Positions 17,451 through 26,000 of a DNA stretch of 64,000 nt are shown piece after piece. Numbering within the stretch: the stretch's first letter is position 1; every line of letters begins with the position of its first letter. Source of the stretch: Luteibacter rhizovicinus (GTDB lineage Bacteria > Pseudomonadota > Gammaproteobacteria > Xanthomonadales > Rhodanobacteraceae). The notes under the pieces were generated by a model. It saw only the letters and a program-made list of their open reading frames with translations. It had not been told where the DNA came from and ran no database searches. Both the position numbers and the translations under genes were made by a program. The stretch lies in NCBI RefSeq assembly GCF_004342265.1, contig NZ_SMCS01000004.1, positions 186,001 to 250,000 on the forward strand, read 5' to 3'.

Positions 17451-17939
17451 TTATTCGTAGTTGACCGCCACGATTTCGATGTGCCGGTCGCCGGCCGGGC
17501 GTTTCCACAGCACCTCGTCGCCCACGCGTGCGCCGAGCAGCGCGTGCGCCAGTGGCGAGAGATAACTCACGCTGCCTTGCTCCGCATCCGCCTCGTCCTC
17601 GCCGACGATGCGATAGCGCCGCTCGCCTTCGTCGTCGCGTACGGTGACGGTTGCGCCGAATGCCACGTGATCGCGAGGCTGTTCGGCCGGATTCACTTCG
17701 ATCGCGCCCGAAACACGTGCCTGCAACCAGCGAATATCGCGATCGAGCGGCGCAAGCGACGACTGTTTCTCGACGGATTCCGGTTCCGCCGCCAGTGCGG
17801 CACGGTGGCGCAGCGCGTTATCGAGTCGCGCTCGCAAGCCTTCCAGGCCGCGCGGTGTCACGTAGTTCGGATGCTCGCTGACCGGCGTGTCCGGCAGGGC
17901 CTCGGGGCTGTCGTTTTCCTTGACGAATGCGCGACTCAT
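17451..17939 (-). CDS. GreA/GreB-family transcript cleavage factor-like protein
   Basis: 162 residues. The N-terminal part (HPNYVTPRGLEGLRARLDNAL) is the start of the GreA/B coiled coil. The C-terminal FKBP-like domain reads VAFGATVTVRDDEGERRYRIVGEDEAD...YLSPLAHALLGARVGDEV. It should bind RNA polymerase in the secondary channel and rescue backtracked complexes, or act as a regulator. It is closer to GreB in its start (MSRAFVKEND). The ATG at 17939 is chosen on this start. It is 60 bases downstream of the EF-G-like gene on the same strand. Confidence 0.85.
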   Translation of the reverse strand: MSRAFVKENDSPEALPDTPVSEHPNYVTPRGLEGLRARLDNALRHRAALAAEPESVEKQSSLAPLDRDIRWLQARVSGAIEVNPAEQPRDHVAFGATVTVRDDEGERRYRIVGEDEADAEQGSVSYLSPLAHALLGARVGDEVLWKRPAGDRHIEIVAVNYE

Positions 17940-17999
17940 ACTTTCTTTCCTCCTCGTTAACCACACCACCAGCGAGCGGAGCATCGGGCTGTGCGACCG

Positions 18000-20039
18000 T
18001 CAGTCGTCGTCCGCGTGGGGTTTCCACGCTTCGGTGAGTTTGCGTTGCACGACCGGGGGCACCGGTTCGTAGTGGCTGAAATCCAGCGCGTAACGACCCT
18101 GGCCACCCGTCATCGCCTTCAGTTCGATCGGATAGTCGTCCAGCTCGGCCAGGGGCACTTGCGCCTTGATGACGATTTCGCCGCCGCGCAGCGCATCCGT
18201 GCCGAGAATGCGGGCGCGCTTGGCGGCAAGACCGCCTGTTACATCGCCTACGTTGTGTTCCGGTATCGACACTTCCAGGTCGACGATGGGTTCGAGTACC
18301 TGCGGATGCGCTTTGACGACCGCGTCGAGGAACGCTTTCCTGCCCGCGCTGACGAAGGCGACTTCCTTCGAGTCGACCGGATGGTGCTTGCCGTCGTAGA
18401 CGATCACGCGAAGATCCTGGATCGGGTATCCCGCGACCGCGCCGCCATCCAGTGCCTGCCGGACGCCTTTCTCGATCGCGGGCATGAACTGACCGGGGAT
18501 CACGCCGCCCTTGGTTTCGTCCGCGAACACGAAACCTTCGCCGCGTCCCAGGGGTTCGATGCGCAGGAATACCTCGCCGAACTGTCCCGCGCCTCCGGTC
18601 TGTTTCTTGTGCCGGTGATGGCCTTCCGCGGCGCCGCCGATCGTTTCCCGATAAGCGATGCGCGGCGGATGCGTCGTGACGTCGACGTCGTAACGCGCCT
18701 TCATCCGTTCGAGCATCAATTTCAGGTGCAGGTCCGAAAGGCCGCGAATGACAGTCTCGTTCAGTTCCTTGTGGTGTTCGACGCGGAAACACGGATCTTC
18801 TTCGGCAAGCTTCGCGAGGGCCTGGGAGAGTTTCTGTTCCTGTCCTTTATGCGCGGGTATGACGGCCAGGCCGAACATCGGCTGGGGATAAGCCACCGGC
18901 GCCAGATGGATGCGTTCGCCGTTGGCGGCATCGTGCAGGATGGCGTCGAAATGCACGTCGTCGATTTTCGCCACCGCGGCGATATCGCCGGGCAACGCCT
19001 CGTCGATCTCGACGTGTTCCTTGCCCTTCAGTCGAAACAGATGCGCCACCTTGATGGGCTTGCGTCCGTCGTCGACGACCAGCAGGGCGTCCTTACGCAC
19101 GGTTCCCTGATAGACGCGGAAGATGCCCAGCTTGCCGACGAACGGATCGTTGACGATCTTGAAGACGTCGGCGACCACATGTCGCGCGGGGTCGGCAAGC
19201 ACATCGACCGGTGTGTCCTTTCCGTCCAGGAAGGGCGGCGGATTGACCTCTTTGGGGCAGGGCAGGATGCGTTCGATAAGCTGCAGGAGTTCAGGCACGC
19301 CGATGCCGTCGCGCGCGCTGGTAAAGCAGATCGGGACCAGGTGCCCGTCGCGCAGGCAATGTTCCAGCGCGTCGTGAAGCTCGTCCGCTGTGAGCGATGT
19401 TTCGCCGCCTTCGAGAAAATGTTCCATGACCTCGTCGTCTATCTCGACGACCTGGTCGATGATGTGGCGATGCGCTTCGTCGGGCGATGAAAAATCGCTT
19501 TCGCCGCGTGTCTGGAAGTACACGTCGCGTACCGAATGACCTTGCGTCGCGGGCAGGTTCACGGGCAGGCAGCGGTCGCCGAACTCTTCGCGAAGTGCAT
19601 CCACGATGCCCTTCAGATCGATGTTCTCGACGTCGATACGGTTGACGATGACGATGCATGCGAGACCGCGTTCCCTGACGTGGTTCATCATGGTTCGCGT
19701 GCCGTGCTCGATGCCGTTGGCGGCGTTGACCACAACGGCTACCGTATCGACGGCGGTCAGGGCCGCGAACGCGGGGCCGCGGAAGTCCGGATATCCCGGT
19801 GTGTCGATGAGGTGAAAGCGGAAGCCGCCGCGCTCGATGCTCGCGATGGCTGAATCGATGGAATGGCCGCGGGCCTTTTCCTGCGGATCGGAATCGGACA
19901 CCGTGCTGCCGCGTTCGACGGTTCCGGTCGTCGCGATGGCGCCGCCGGCGTGAAGCAATGCTTCGAAAAGCGTGGTCTTGCCGGCACCTGCGTGGCCGGC
20001 AAGGGCGAGACTGCGGATGCGTTCCGTGACGTGCGACAC
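18000..20039 (-). CDS. elongation factor G-like GTPase
   Basis: 679 residues starting at GTG 20039, with GAGGAGGG seven bases upstream. The GTPase domain has P-loop GHAGAGKT (15-22), DTPG (79-82) and NRID (133-136) in place of the usual NKxD. EF-G domains II-V follow (HHRHKKQTGGAGQFGEVFLRIEP in domain IV; VGDVTGGLAAKRARI and GQGRYALDFSHYEPVPP in domain V). This is the shorter EF-G paralogue group (TTHA1498-like), not the main translocase; the role is probably in ribosome handling under special conditions. Confidence 0.88.
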   Translation of the reverse strand: MSHVTERIRSLALAGHAGAGKTTLFEALLHAGGAIATTGTVERGSTVSDSDPQEKARGHSIDSAIASIERGGFRFHLIDTPGYPDFRGPAFAALTAVDTVAVVVNAANGIEHGTRTMMNHVRERGLACIVIVNRIDVENIDLKGIVDALREEFGDRCLPVNLPATQGHSVRDVYFQTRGESDFSSPDEAHRHIIDQVVEIDDEVMEHFLEGGETSLTADELHDALEHCLRDGHLVPICFTSARDGIGVPELLQLIERILPCPKEVNPPPFLDGKDTPVDVLADPARHVVADVFKIVNDPFVGKLGIFRVYQGTVRKDALLVVDDGRKPIKVAHLFRLKGKEHVEIDEALPGDIAAVAKIDDVHFDAILHDAANGERIHLAPVAYPQPMFGLAVIPAHKGQEQKLSQALAKLAEEDPCFRVEHHKELNETVIRGLSDLHLKLMLERMKARYDVDVTTHPPRIAYRETIGGAAEGHHRHKKQTGGAGQFGEVFLRIEPLGRGEGFVFADETKGGVIPGQFMPAIEKGVRQALDGGAVAGYPIQDLRVIVYDGKHHPVDSKEVAFVSAGRKAFLDAVVKAHPQVLEPIVDLEVSIPEHNVGDVTGGLAAKRARILGTDALRGGEIVIKAQVPLAELDDYPIELKAMTGGQGRYALDFSHYEPVPPVVQRKLTEAWKPHADDD

Positions 20040-20453
20040 GATGCGACCCTCCTCTTGTGAGAAGCGGCTTCGGCGGCGTCGGGTGCGGCGTCGCGTCTCG
20101 TCCGCTATCTGCGTGACGACAAGCGGGCCGTCACGGTCGTCCGGATGGCGGACGGTCATGGCGGTGGGCGGGCGGTTGAGCCCGTCCCCTAGACTTCTCC
20201 CAATCGGGGCGGGAATCAAGTGGGGCGAGTGGACGTGACTTCCCTCGGCCTCACCCCGTCCTGACCGTCATTCCGGCGCACGTGCGCCGGAATGACGGTC
20301 AGGTGAAGGGAGGGCTGTCGGGAATCTTTCCCCCGATCCGGGGTCAGTCAGCAGGGACTCACCGCGACGCCTTACACTCGGGCGCGCTCCACCACACCTC
20401 GCGGGACATCACCATTGAACAAGCCTGTCGACTCCGGGACCGCGGTCTGACGC
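20040..20453. other. 414-bp non-coding gap
   Basis: This lies between the EF-G-like gene and the first proline-rich gene, which are divergent. The only structured element I see is the 44-bp perfect palindrome at 20260-20303. The first 200 bases should hold the EF-G-like promoter. No supported ORF or RNA gene is present. Confidence 0.6.
20260..20303. repeat. perfect 44-bp palindrome (GTCATTCCGGCGCAC family)
   Basis: Each 22-base arm is the exact complement of the other with no loop, centred on CGTGCG-type sequence at 20281/20282. It shares its central 36 bases with the 48-bp palindrome at 55021-55068. It is intergenic. Confidence 0.9.
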
Positions 20454-21488
20454 ATGCAGTATCCCGGTAAGGAATCTCCCGAATTTTTACGGCATCACCG
20501 GCTCGATACGTCGGGGGTGGGCGGCCGTTCGGGTCTGACGCCACTGGATGGCGCGACGCGCGATCTGCTGCATGGCATGCGCTGGCGCAAACCGCCGCGC
20601 GATCCTTTCCGCTTCGGCGTCGCCTTCGCGCTGGCGCTGATCTTCCATATCGTCCTTATTTTCGTCGTCCGCTACGAAATGCAGCCGCAGCCGATAGTGC
20701 CCGCCGAAGTGCCCGTCAGCGACGAGGACGTGCTGCAGGTTCGCCTGCTCGATGCACCGCGCCCGCCACCGGCAGCGCAGGTCGTAACGCCTCCACCCAC
20801 GGAGCCGCCGCCGAAGGTGAGTTCGCCCGAGGCGACCCGTCCGGCGCCGAAGCCCGTGCCGCATCGGGAAGCGCCGGCGAAGGATGCGATGACCGCCACG
20901 GTGGAAGCGCCCGCTCCCGCACCGGCCACGTCCGTGGCGCCGAAGCTCAATATTTATGGAACCGACGGCAGTATCACGCTGACCCCCGAAACGAAGGGAA
21001 GCCAGCCGAAACCGGACTACGTCCAGCCGCATCCGACCGGCGACAGTCAGATCATGGAACACAAGACCGCCGTCAAATACACCGAGACGCGGTTCGAGAA
21101 GGACTGGGCGCCTCGCGATGAAAACGTCATCAACAAAGGCCTGCGCAAGGCGATGGAAAAAACCACGGTCAAGAGCACGATGAACCTTCCCGGCGGTGCT
21201 CGCCTGCATTGCTCGACCGTGTTCTTCGTATTGCCCGTGGGCTGCGGCGGTGACCCGCCGCCTCCGCCGTCGAAGAAGGACGGCGACGTGCGCCTCAACA
21301 TGGCGCCGGCCAATCCGCTGGTGAAAGACCTGCCCGACGATCCCAACGCGCCGCCCAAGCAGACGGAGGCCCAGTGCATCGCGGCCTTCCGTGCCGATAA
21401 GCCGTTACCGCAGGGCTGTCCTTCGGACACGCCCATCAAGGCGATGGATCAGGAAAACGCGGAACGGAAGCGCAGGACCGGCGGTTAG
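20454..21488 (+). CDS. inner-membrane proline-rich protein, first of a tandem paralogous pair
   Basis: 344 residues. A cytoplasmic N-terminus of about 50 residues is followed by one membrane segment (about 54-73, FGVAFALALIFHIVLIFVV). Next comes a Pro/Ala/Glu-rich periplasmic stretch as in TonB/TolA-type proteins, then a C-terminal domain with cysteines (LHCS, LPVGCGG, AQCIAAF, LPQGCP). The C-terminal part aligns with that of the next gene (YTETRFEKDWAPRDENVINKGLRKAM against YQATRFDGAWTPKGESSVDTAVRHGV). The start is uncertain because no strong ribosome site precedes it. The function is unknown. Confidence 0.72.
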   Translation: MQYPGKESPEFLRHHRLDTSGVGGRSGLTPLDGATRDLLHGMRWRKPPRDPFRFGVAFALALIFHIVLIFVVRYEMQPQPIVPAEVPVSDEDVLQVRLLDAPRPPPAAQVVTPPPTEPPPKVSSPEATRPAPKPVPHREAPAKDAMTATVEAPAPAPATSVAPKLNIYGTDGSITLTPETKGSQPKPDYVQPHPTGDSQIMEHKTAVKYTETRFEKDWAPRDENVINKGLRKAMEKTTVKSTMNLPGGARLHCSTVFFVLPVGCGGDPPPPPSKKDGDVRLNMAPANPLVKDLPDDPNAPPKQTEAQCIAAFRADKPLPQGCPSDTPIKAMDQENAERKRRTGG

Positions 21489-21532
21489 GTCTCATTGTCA
21501 TTGCGGTCGGCGGTGCCCCACACTACCGACCC

Positions 21533-23503
21533 ATGCCAACACCGCCCATTCCGGACAGCGACACGACTGCTTCGCTGCCCGCCTCGCCGCGCGAGGCGGC
21601 AATGAATGCGCTCGTCTATCGCCGCCGGTTGCGCGAGCGTCCTCGCGATCGGCTGCTGCGTGTCATGGCGATGGTGGGTACGCTGGTCATCCATCTGGTT
21701 TTCCTGTTCGGGATGATTCTGGGGCCGGCGTACGACGTGCTGCCTCCGCTACCGGATCAGGATTCCGAAGCCGCGCTGGAAGTGCGGCTGATCGACAAGC
21801 CGCCTCCGCCCGTGCCTCCGGTACGTGGCACGCCGTCGAAGGCGCCGGTCGAGAAATCCCGGCGAGCGAATGCGAACGCGACGGCCAGCAAGGCATCGCG
21901 CGATACGCGCGCAGCGGCGGTCGCGACGAATGCGCGCTCGGCGATACCGGCCATCGCCGTTCCCGCCGCCGTGCCGCCCGTCGTGAAGCCAAATATGAAA
22001 GTCGTTGCACCGATGCCCAGCATCGAAGCGACGCCCGAGCGTCCCGTCGTCCAGTCCAAGGCGCCGCCTCCGCAGCCGGATCTGGAGAAGGTTCCCATCC
22101 CCGAGCAGGCGCCACCCGATCTGGCAATGGACCAGCCGCAGCCGAAAGTCGTGCCGCCGCGCTTTCAGCCCGAACCTGTGCGCAAGGCGCAGATCGAAGG
22201 CACGGTGGCGATGCCGCCGCCGGCGTCGCTGGCCATTCCACCCACGCCAGCCTCGCAACCGGATGTGCGTCCCACGCCGCCGCAGATCGTCGCCGACTCG
22301 GCGGCCAAAGTTCCGACGACGTCCATGACGCTGGCGACCGTGCCGCGTCCCGAGGTCGAAACCACGGCCGCGCCGCCGACTCCGCAGGAAGAGCCCTTGC
22401 CGACCGTCGCGGCGGAACCCACGGCGCCCGCGCTCGACCTGAAAGTCGACGCCCGTTCCGTGCCGCCGAAGGTCTCGCCGGACAACATCCGTGCGCCCAG
22501 CGTAGATACCACGGCGGAACTCGCCGCCATTCCGCTACCGGATGCGGTGCCGCGCCCGGCGATAGGCGCGCCCGTATCGACGGCCGATAAACCCGCTGTG
22601 CAGGCACCGGAGGTCGCGCCCGGCGACGTCCAGCGACCGCTTGCCGGCATCGACACGACGGCGGCGAAGCCCGGCGAAGCGCCGGGCGATATCGCTTCGG
22701 GAGAATCGACGGCACAGACGCGGAACGAACAGGGCAAGGCCGCCGGCGAGCATGCGGCTGCGACAACCGAAGGTGCGCCGGGCGCACCCGGCGAAAGCGT
22801 AGCTGCCGCCTCGGGATCGAATACGCCGGGCGCCGTTGCGGAGACCGGTAAGCCGGGTGCGGCCAACGGCGCCGACACCGGCACGAAAACCACCGGCGCC
22901 AACGGGACGTCGCAGCGCGACGACGGTGTCGCGGGCGGGCAGGGCGACAAGCGCGGTGCCGTCGGTACCTACATACAGGTCCGTCCGCACGGCAATACCG
23001 ACGTGATGACTCGCGGCAGGGTGCACGTCGATTATCAGGCCACGCGCTTCGATGGTGCCTGGACGCCGAAGGGCGAAAGCTCCGTGGACACCGCCGTGCG
23101 GCACGGCGTGGAAGGCAGTACGGTCAAATCGGCCATCTCTCTGCCGCGTGGTGTGCGCGTCGATTGCTCGGGTGGCCCCGGCACGCCGAATCCGGCGATG
23201 AAGGCGATTTCGCTGTTGTCCTTCGGTTGCCACGGCGACAAACCCGGCGAAGCCGTTGCGCAGGATGCACTGGCGAAAAACCAGACGATGGCACCATCGA
23301 AACCGCTCGCGGCCGACCTGCCGCCGGCGAACGCCGCGACGACAGCCGCTCCTGCGGTGGTGCTCGACAACAGCGCGCTATGCGCGACCGCGCGAGTCTC
23401 GGGCGGCCCGTTGCCGCCCGGTTGTGCGGCGGACGTGCAGATCGCCCGTCCCGCCCCGAAACCCGGCGACTCGTGGGTGCCGGCCAGCGATCAGTTCAAG
23501 TAG
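21533..23503 (+). CDS. large inner-membrane proline-rich protein, second of the pair
   Basis: 656 residues with the same plan as its neighbour: a basic cytoplasmic head, one membrane segment (about 45-65), about 430 residues of Pro/Ala/Val-rich low-complexity linker, and a C-terminal domain with VDCSGG, LLSFGCHGD, SALCATA and LPPGCA. The periplasmic linker would be long enough to span the periplasm, as in TonB or TolA, but the C-terminal domain is not TonB_C. It starts 44 bases after its paralogue, so probably one operon. It ends 7 bases into the convergent RDD gene. The function is unknown. Confidence 0.75.
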   Translation: MPTPPIPDSDTTASLPASPREAAMNALVYRRRLRERPRDRLLRVMAMVGTLVIHLVFLFGMILGPAYDVLPPLPDQDSEAALEVRLIDKPPPPVPPVRGTPSKAPVEKSRRANANATASKASRDTRAAAVATNARSAIPAIAVPAAVPPVVKPNMKVVAPMPSIEATPERPVVQSKAPPPQPDLEKVPIPEQAPPDLAMDQPQPKVVPPRFQPEPVRKAQIEGTVAMPPPASLAIPPTPASQPDVRPTPPQIVADSAAKVPTTSMTLATVPRPEVETTAAPPTPQEEPLPTVAAEPTAPALDLKVDARSVPPKVSPDNIRAPSVDTTAELAAIPLPDAVPRPAIGAPVSTADKPAVQAPEVAPGDVQRPLAGIDTTAAKPGEAPGDIASGESTAQTRNEQGKAAGEHAAATTEGAPGAPGESVAAASGSNTPGAVAETGKPGAANGADTGTKTTGANGTSQRDDGVAGGQGDKRGAVGTYIQVRPHGNTDVMTRGRVHVDYQATRFDGAWTPKGESSVDTAVRHGVEGSTVKSAISLPRGVRVDCSGGPGTPNPAMKAISLLSFGCHGDKPGEAVAQDALAKNQTMAPSKPLAADLPPANAATTAAPAVVLDNSALCATARVSGGPLPPGCAADVQIARPAPKPGDSWVPASDQFK

Positions 23504-23975
23504 TCAGCGGCCGGATTTCGGTGCCGGCGACCATGTCGTAAATGGCACGGCGACGGGCGTCGAAGAGTGCGGGAGCAAGCAGGATGGCCCAGCCGATGGC
23601 CGGTGCCCACGCGGCGATACGCAGCGATGTGAGCGGATAGATCGTCAGCAAGGCGATGGGCAACGCGGCGACGACCAGACGGATCGCGGCGCGCTGCCAG
23701 GTCAGCGGGCGGCCTTCGCGGTCGGTAACGCGAATGCGCCAGGGGCGCATCCCCAGCGTCTGTCCGCCGCGCAGCCACGAAAAGAAGAAGTAAGCGCCGA
23801 CGACCAGCCCCTGCACCGGCTGGTACCACCAGGTCAGCAACTGGCCATGCTCGTCCGCGATGCGCCCACCGGTCGCCATCTGGGCGAGCAGTCCCACGAC
23901 CATGACAATCGCGATGACGGCGAGCAGGTCGTAGACGATGGCGGCGAGGCGACGCCAGAAGGGGGCTGCGTGCAT
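23496..23975 (-). CDS. RDD-family membrane protein
   Basis: 159 residues with three to four membrane segments. The family's Arg and Asp residues are visible in FWRRLAAIVYDLLAVIAIVMVV and in GQTLGMRPWRIRVTDREGRPLTWQRA. RDD proteins are small inner-membrane proteins, some acting as Na+/H+ antiporters, with mostly unknown roles. I chose the ATG at 23975. The last 8 bases overlap the convergent proline-rich gene. It is divergent from xerD. Confidence 0.88.
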   Translation of the reverse strand: MHAAPFWRRLAAIVYDLLAVIAIVMVVGLLAQMATGGRIADEHGQLLTWWYQPVQGLVVGAYFFFSWLRGGQTLGMRPWRIRVTDREGRPLTWQRAAIRLVVAALPIALLTIYPLTSLRIAAWAPAIGWAILLAPALFDARRRAIYDMVAGTEIRPLTT

Positions 23976-24097
23976 GGGCGGAAGCTTCGGTGGATGCAGT
24001 CGCGGATTGTAGACGACTGGCCGCCCCGGCCTGTGGCGCGCGCGATTCTGCAAAGGCTCGTCGTGTGTCGGGCGCGGCGCGACGGTAAACTCCCCGC

Positions 24098-24991
24098 ATG
24101 ATTTCTCCTGCCGACGAAACCCTGATCGCCCGTTTCATCGAGCGCGTCTGGTCCGAGGACGGGCTGGCCGATCGCACGCTGGAAGCGTACCGGCGCGACC
24201 TTGAAGGGCTGGCCCGCTGGCTGGCCGGGCGGGGTCGTAGCCTTGCCGATGCGGGGCGCGAGGATCTGTCCGCGTATCACGGCGAGCAGCCGGTTGCGGT
24301 GCGCAGCATGGCCCGCCGGCAATCGGCGTTTCGCCGGTTCTATGCCCAGCGGGCCCGCGACGACGGCGCGCGCGAGGATCCCACGTTGCTGATGCAGCGC
24401 CCGCGCATGCCGCGAGGCCTGCCCAAGGCACTTCCCGAACGCGATATCGAAGCGCTGATCGTTGCCCCGGACAGTTCGACGACGCTGGGTCTGCGCGACC
24501 GGGCGATGCTGGAGCTGATGTACGCCTCGGGTCTGCGTGTGTCGGAACTGGTCGAGTTGCCGTTGTCGGGTCTCAACCCACGGCAAGGCGTGCTGCGCGT
24601 GACGGGCAAGGGTGGCAAGGACCGGTTGGTGCCCGTCGGCGAGGAAGCACTGACGCATATCGATGCCTATCTGGCTGGCGCGCGGCCGCAACTGGCGCGC
24701 GGTCGTCAGCCGGTGGCGCTGTTCCTGTCGCAACGGGGCGAGGGCATGACGCGGCAGATGTTCTGGACCCTGGTCAAGCGATATGCGATGCAGGTGGGTA
24801 TTCCGGGCAAGCGCGTGTCTCCGCATGTATTGCGTCACTCGTTCGCCACACACTTGCTCAATCATGGTGCCGACCTGCGCGCGTTGCAGATGCTGCTCGG
24901 TCACAGCGCGCTGAGTACGACGCAGATCTATACCCTGGTCGCCAAGGAAGGTCTGAAGCGCCTTCACGCCCAGCACCACCCCCGTGGGTGA
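24098..24991 (+). CDS. xerD: site-specific tyrosine recombinase XerD
   Basis: 297 residues, the usual size. It acts with XerC at dif to resolve chromosome dimers. Catalytic residues are R147 (SGLRVSEL), the beta-hairpin Lys near 171 (TGKGGKDR), H243 and R246 (SPHVLRHSFATHLL), H269 (LLGHS) and the nucleophile Y278 (TTQIYTLV). The N-terminal SAM-like core-binding domain covers about residues 7-90. It is followed by dsbC, a conserved neighbour in Xanthomonadales. Confidence 0.95.
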   Translation: MISPADETLIARFIERVWSEDGLADRTLEAYRRDLEGLARWLAGRGRSLADAGREDLSAYHGEQPVAVRSMARRQSAFRRFYAQRARDDGAREDPTLLMQRPRMPRGLPKALPERDIEALIVAPDSSTTLGLRDRAMLELMYASGLRVSELVELPLSGLNPRQGVLRVTGKGGKDRLVPVGEEALTHIDAYLAGARPQLARGRQPVALFLSQRGEGMTRQMFWTLVKRYAMQVGIPGKRVSPHVLRHSFATHLLNHGADLRALQMLLGHSALSTTQIYTLVAKEGLKRLHAQHHPRG

Positions 24992-25085
24992 CCATGGGGC
25001 CTGTGCAACAATAGGGAACCGATCGGCCTGCGCCCGTGTCAAAAACGGCTAGCCCAATCGTCGGTTCGACATGGAGTAGTACCCG

Positions 25086-25841
25086 ATGTTCAAGAAGACC
25101 CTGCTGGCCCTCGCCGCCAGTGCATTCGCCTTCGCGGCCGTGGCCGCGGACAACGACGAAAAAACCGTTCGCGCCGCCGTGGAAGCGCTCGGCCCGGGCA
25201 TCCAGGTCGACAGCGTCGCGCCCGCGCCGATGCCGGGCTTTTATCAGGTCGTGGCCTCCGGGCGTCTGGTTTATGTCAGTTCCGACGGGCGGTACATGCT
25301 CAACGGCAATCTGGTCGACCTGAAAGCCAAGACCGATCTCAGCGCGCAGAGCTGGGCCGCCACGCGCAAAGCCGAACTCGCCAAGGTTCCCGCGTCGAGG
25401 CGTCTGATTTTCTCGCCGCCGAATCCGAAGCACACCGTCACGATCTTCACCGACGTCGACTGCGGCTATTGCCGCGAACTGCACAAGCACATCGAAGAAT
25501 TCAACAAGCAGGGCATCGCCGTCGAATATCTGTTCTGGCCGCGCGAAGGCCTGCAGACCACGTCCGGCGGCGCAACGCCGTCGTACACCAAGGCCGTGTC
25601 GGTCTGGTGTGCGTCGGATCGCAAGAACGCTTTCAATCAGGCCATGACCGGCGCAAGCGTCAAGCCGGCGACCTGCGAGAACCCGGTCAAGGACGAATTC
25701 GAACTGGGCGAGCGTCTTGGCGTTAACGGCACGCCGACGATCCTCACGGAGAACGGCGATGTGGTCGGCGGTTACGTCACCCCGGCCCAGCTTCTGAAGG
25801 CCGTAAACGCGCCGGCCGGTTCGGCAGCCAAGGGCGGCTGA
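25086..25841 (+). CDS. dsbC: thiol:disulfide interchange protein DsbC
   Basis: 251 residues with a signal peptide (MFKKTLLALAASAFAFAAVAA). An N-terminal dimerisation domain is followed by a thioredoxin fold with active site C126-G-Y-C129 (TDVDCGYCRELH), the cis-Pro loop NGTPTIL, and a structural Cys pair (WCAS and ATCEN). It isomerises wrong disulfides in the periplasm and is kept reduced by DsbD, which is not in this window. It lies 94 bases after xerD. Confidence 0.94.
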   Translation: MFKKTLLALAASAFAFAAVAADNDEKTVRAAVEALGPGIQVDSVAPAPMPGFYQVVASGRLVYVSSDGRYMLNGNLVDLKAKTDLSAQSWAATRKAELAKVPASRRLIFSPPNPKHTVTIFTDVDCGYCRELHKHIEEFNKQGIAVEYLFWPREGLQTTSGGATPSYTKAVSVWCASDRKNAFNQAMTGASVKPATCENPVKDEFELGERLGVNGTPTILTENGDVVGGYVTPAQLLKAVNAPAGSAAKGG

Positions 25842-25860
25842 GCGACGCCCCGTTTGCGTG

Positions 25861-25888
25861 TGCAGGAGCCCGCTTGCGGGCTCCTGCA
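25861..25888. terminator. REP-like palindromic terminator
   Basis: Thirteen-base perfect arms (TGCAGGAGCCCGC and complement) are separated by TT, 19 bases after the dsbC stop. This is the same head sequence as other REP-like elements here. Between dsbC and purL it probably ends dsbC transcription. Confidence 0.75.
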
Positions 25889-26000
25889 TGAGGTCTTGCC
25901 GGCCTGCGGCAGATTGACGCACCCCTCTCGACGCACCCCAACATGCTGTTCCGCAGCATGATGTAGAATGCTCGTTTTCCCGTAGCGCCATCCCTCCCGC

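Noticed and set aside
24098-24991. Considered XerD as an element-borne integrase for the Rhs/dxs island
   Set aside because: It is full-length chromosomal XerD in its conserved place before dsbC, 14 kb away, with no island signatures.
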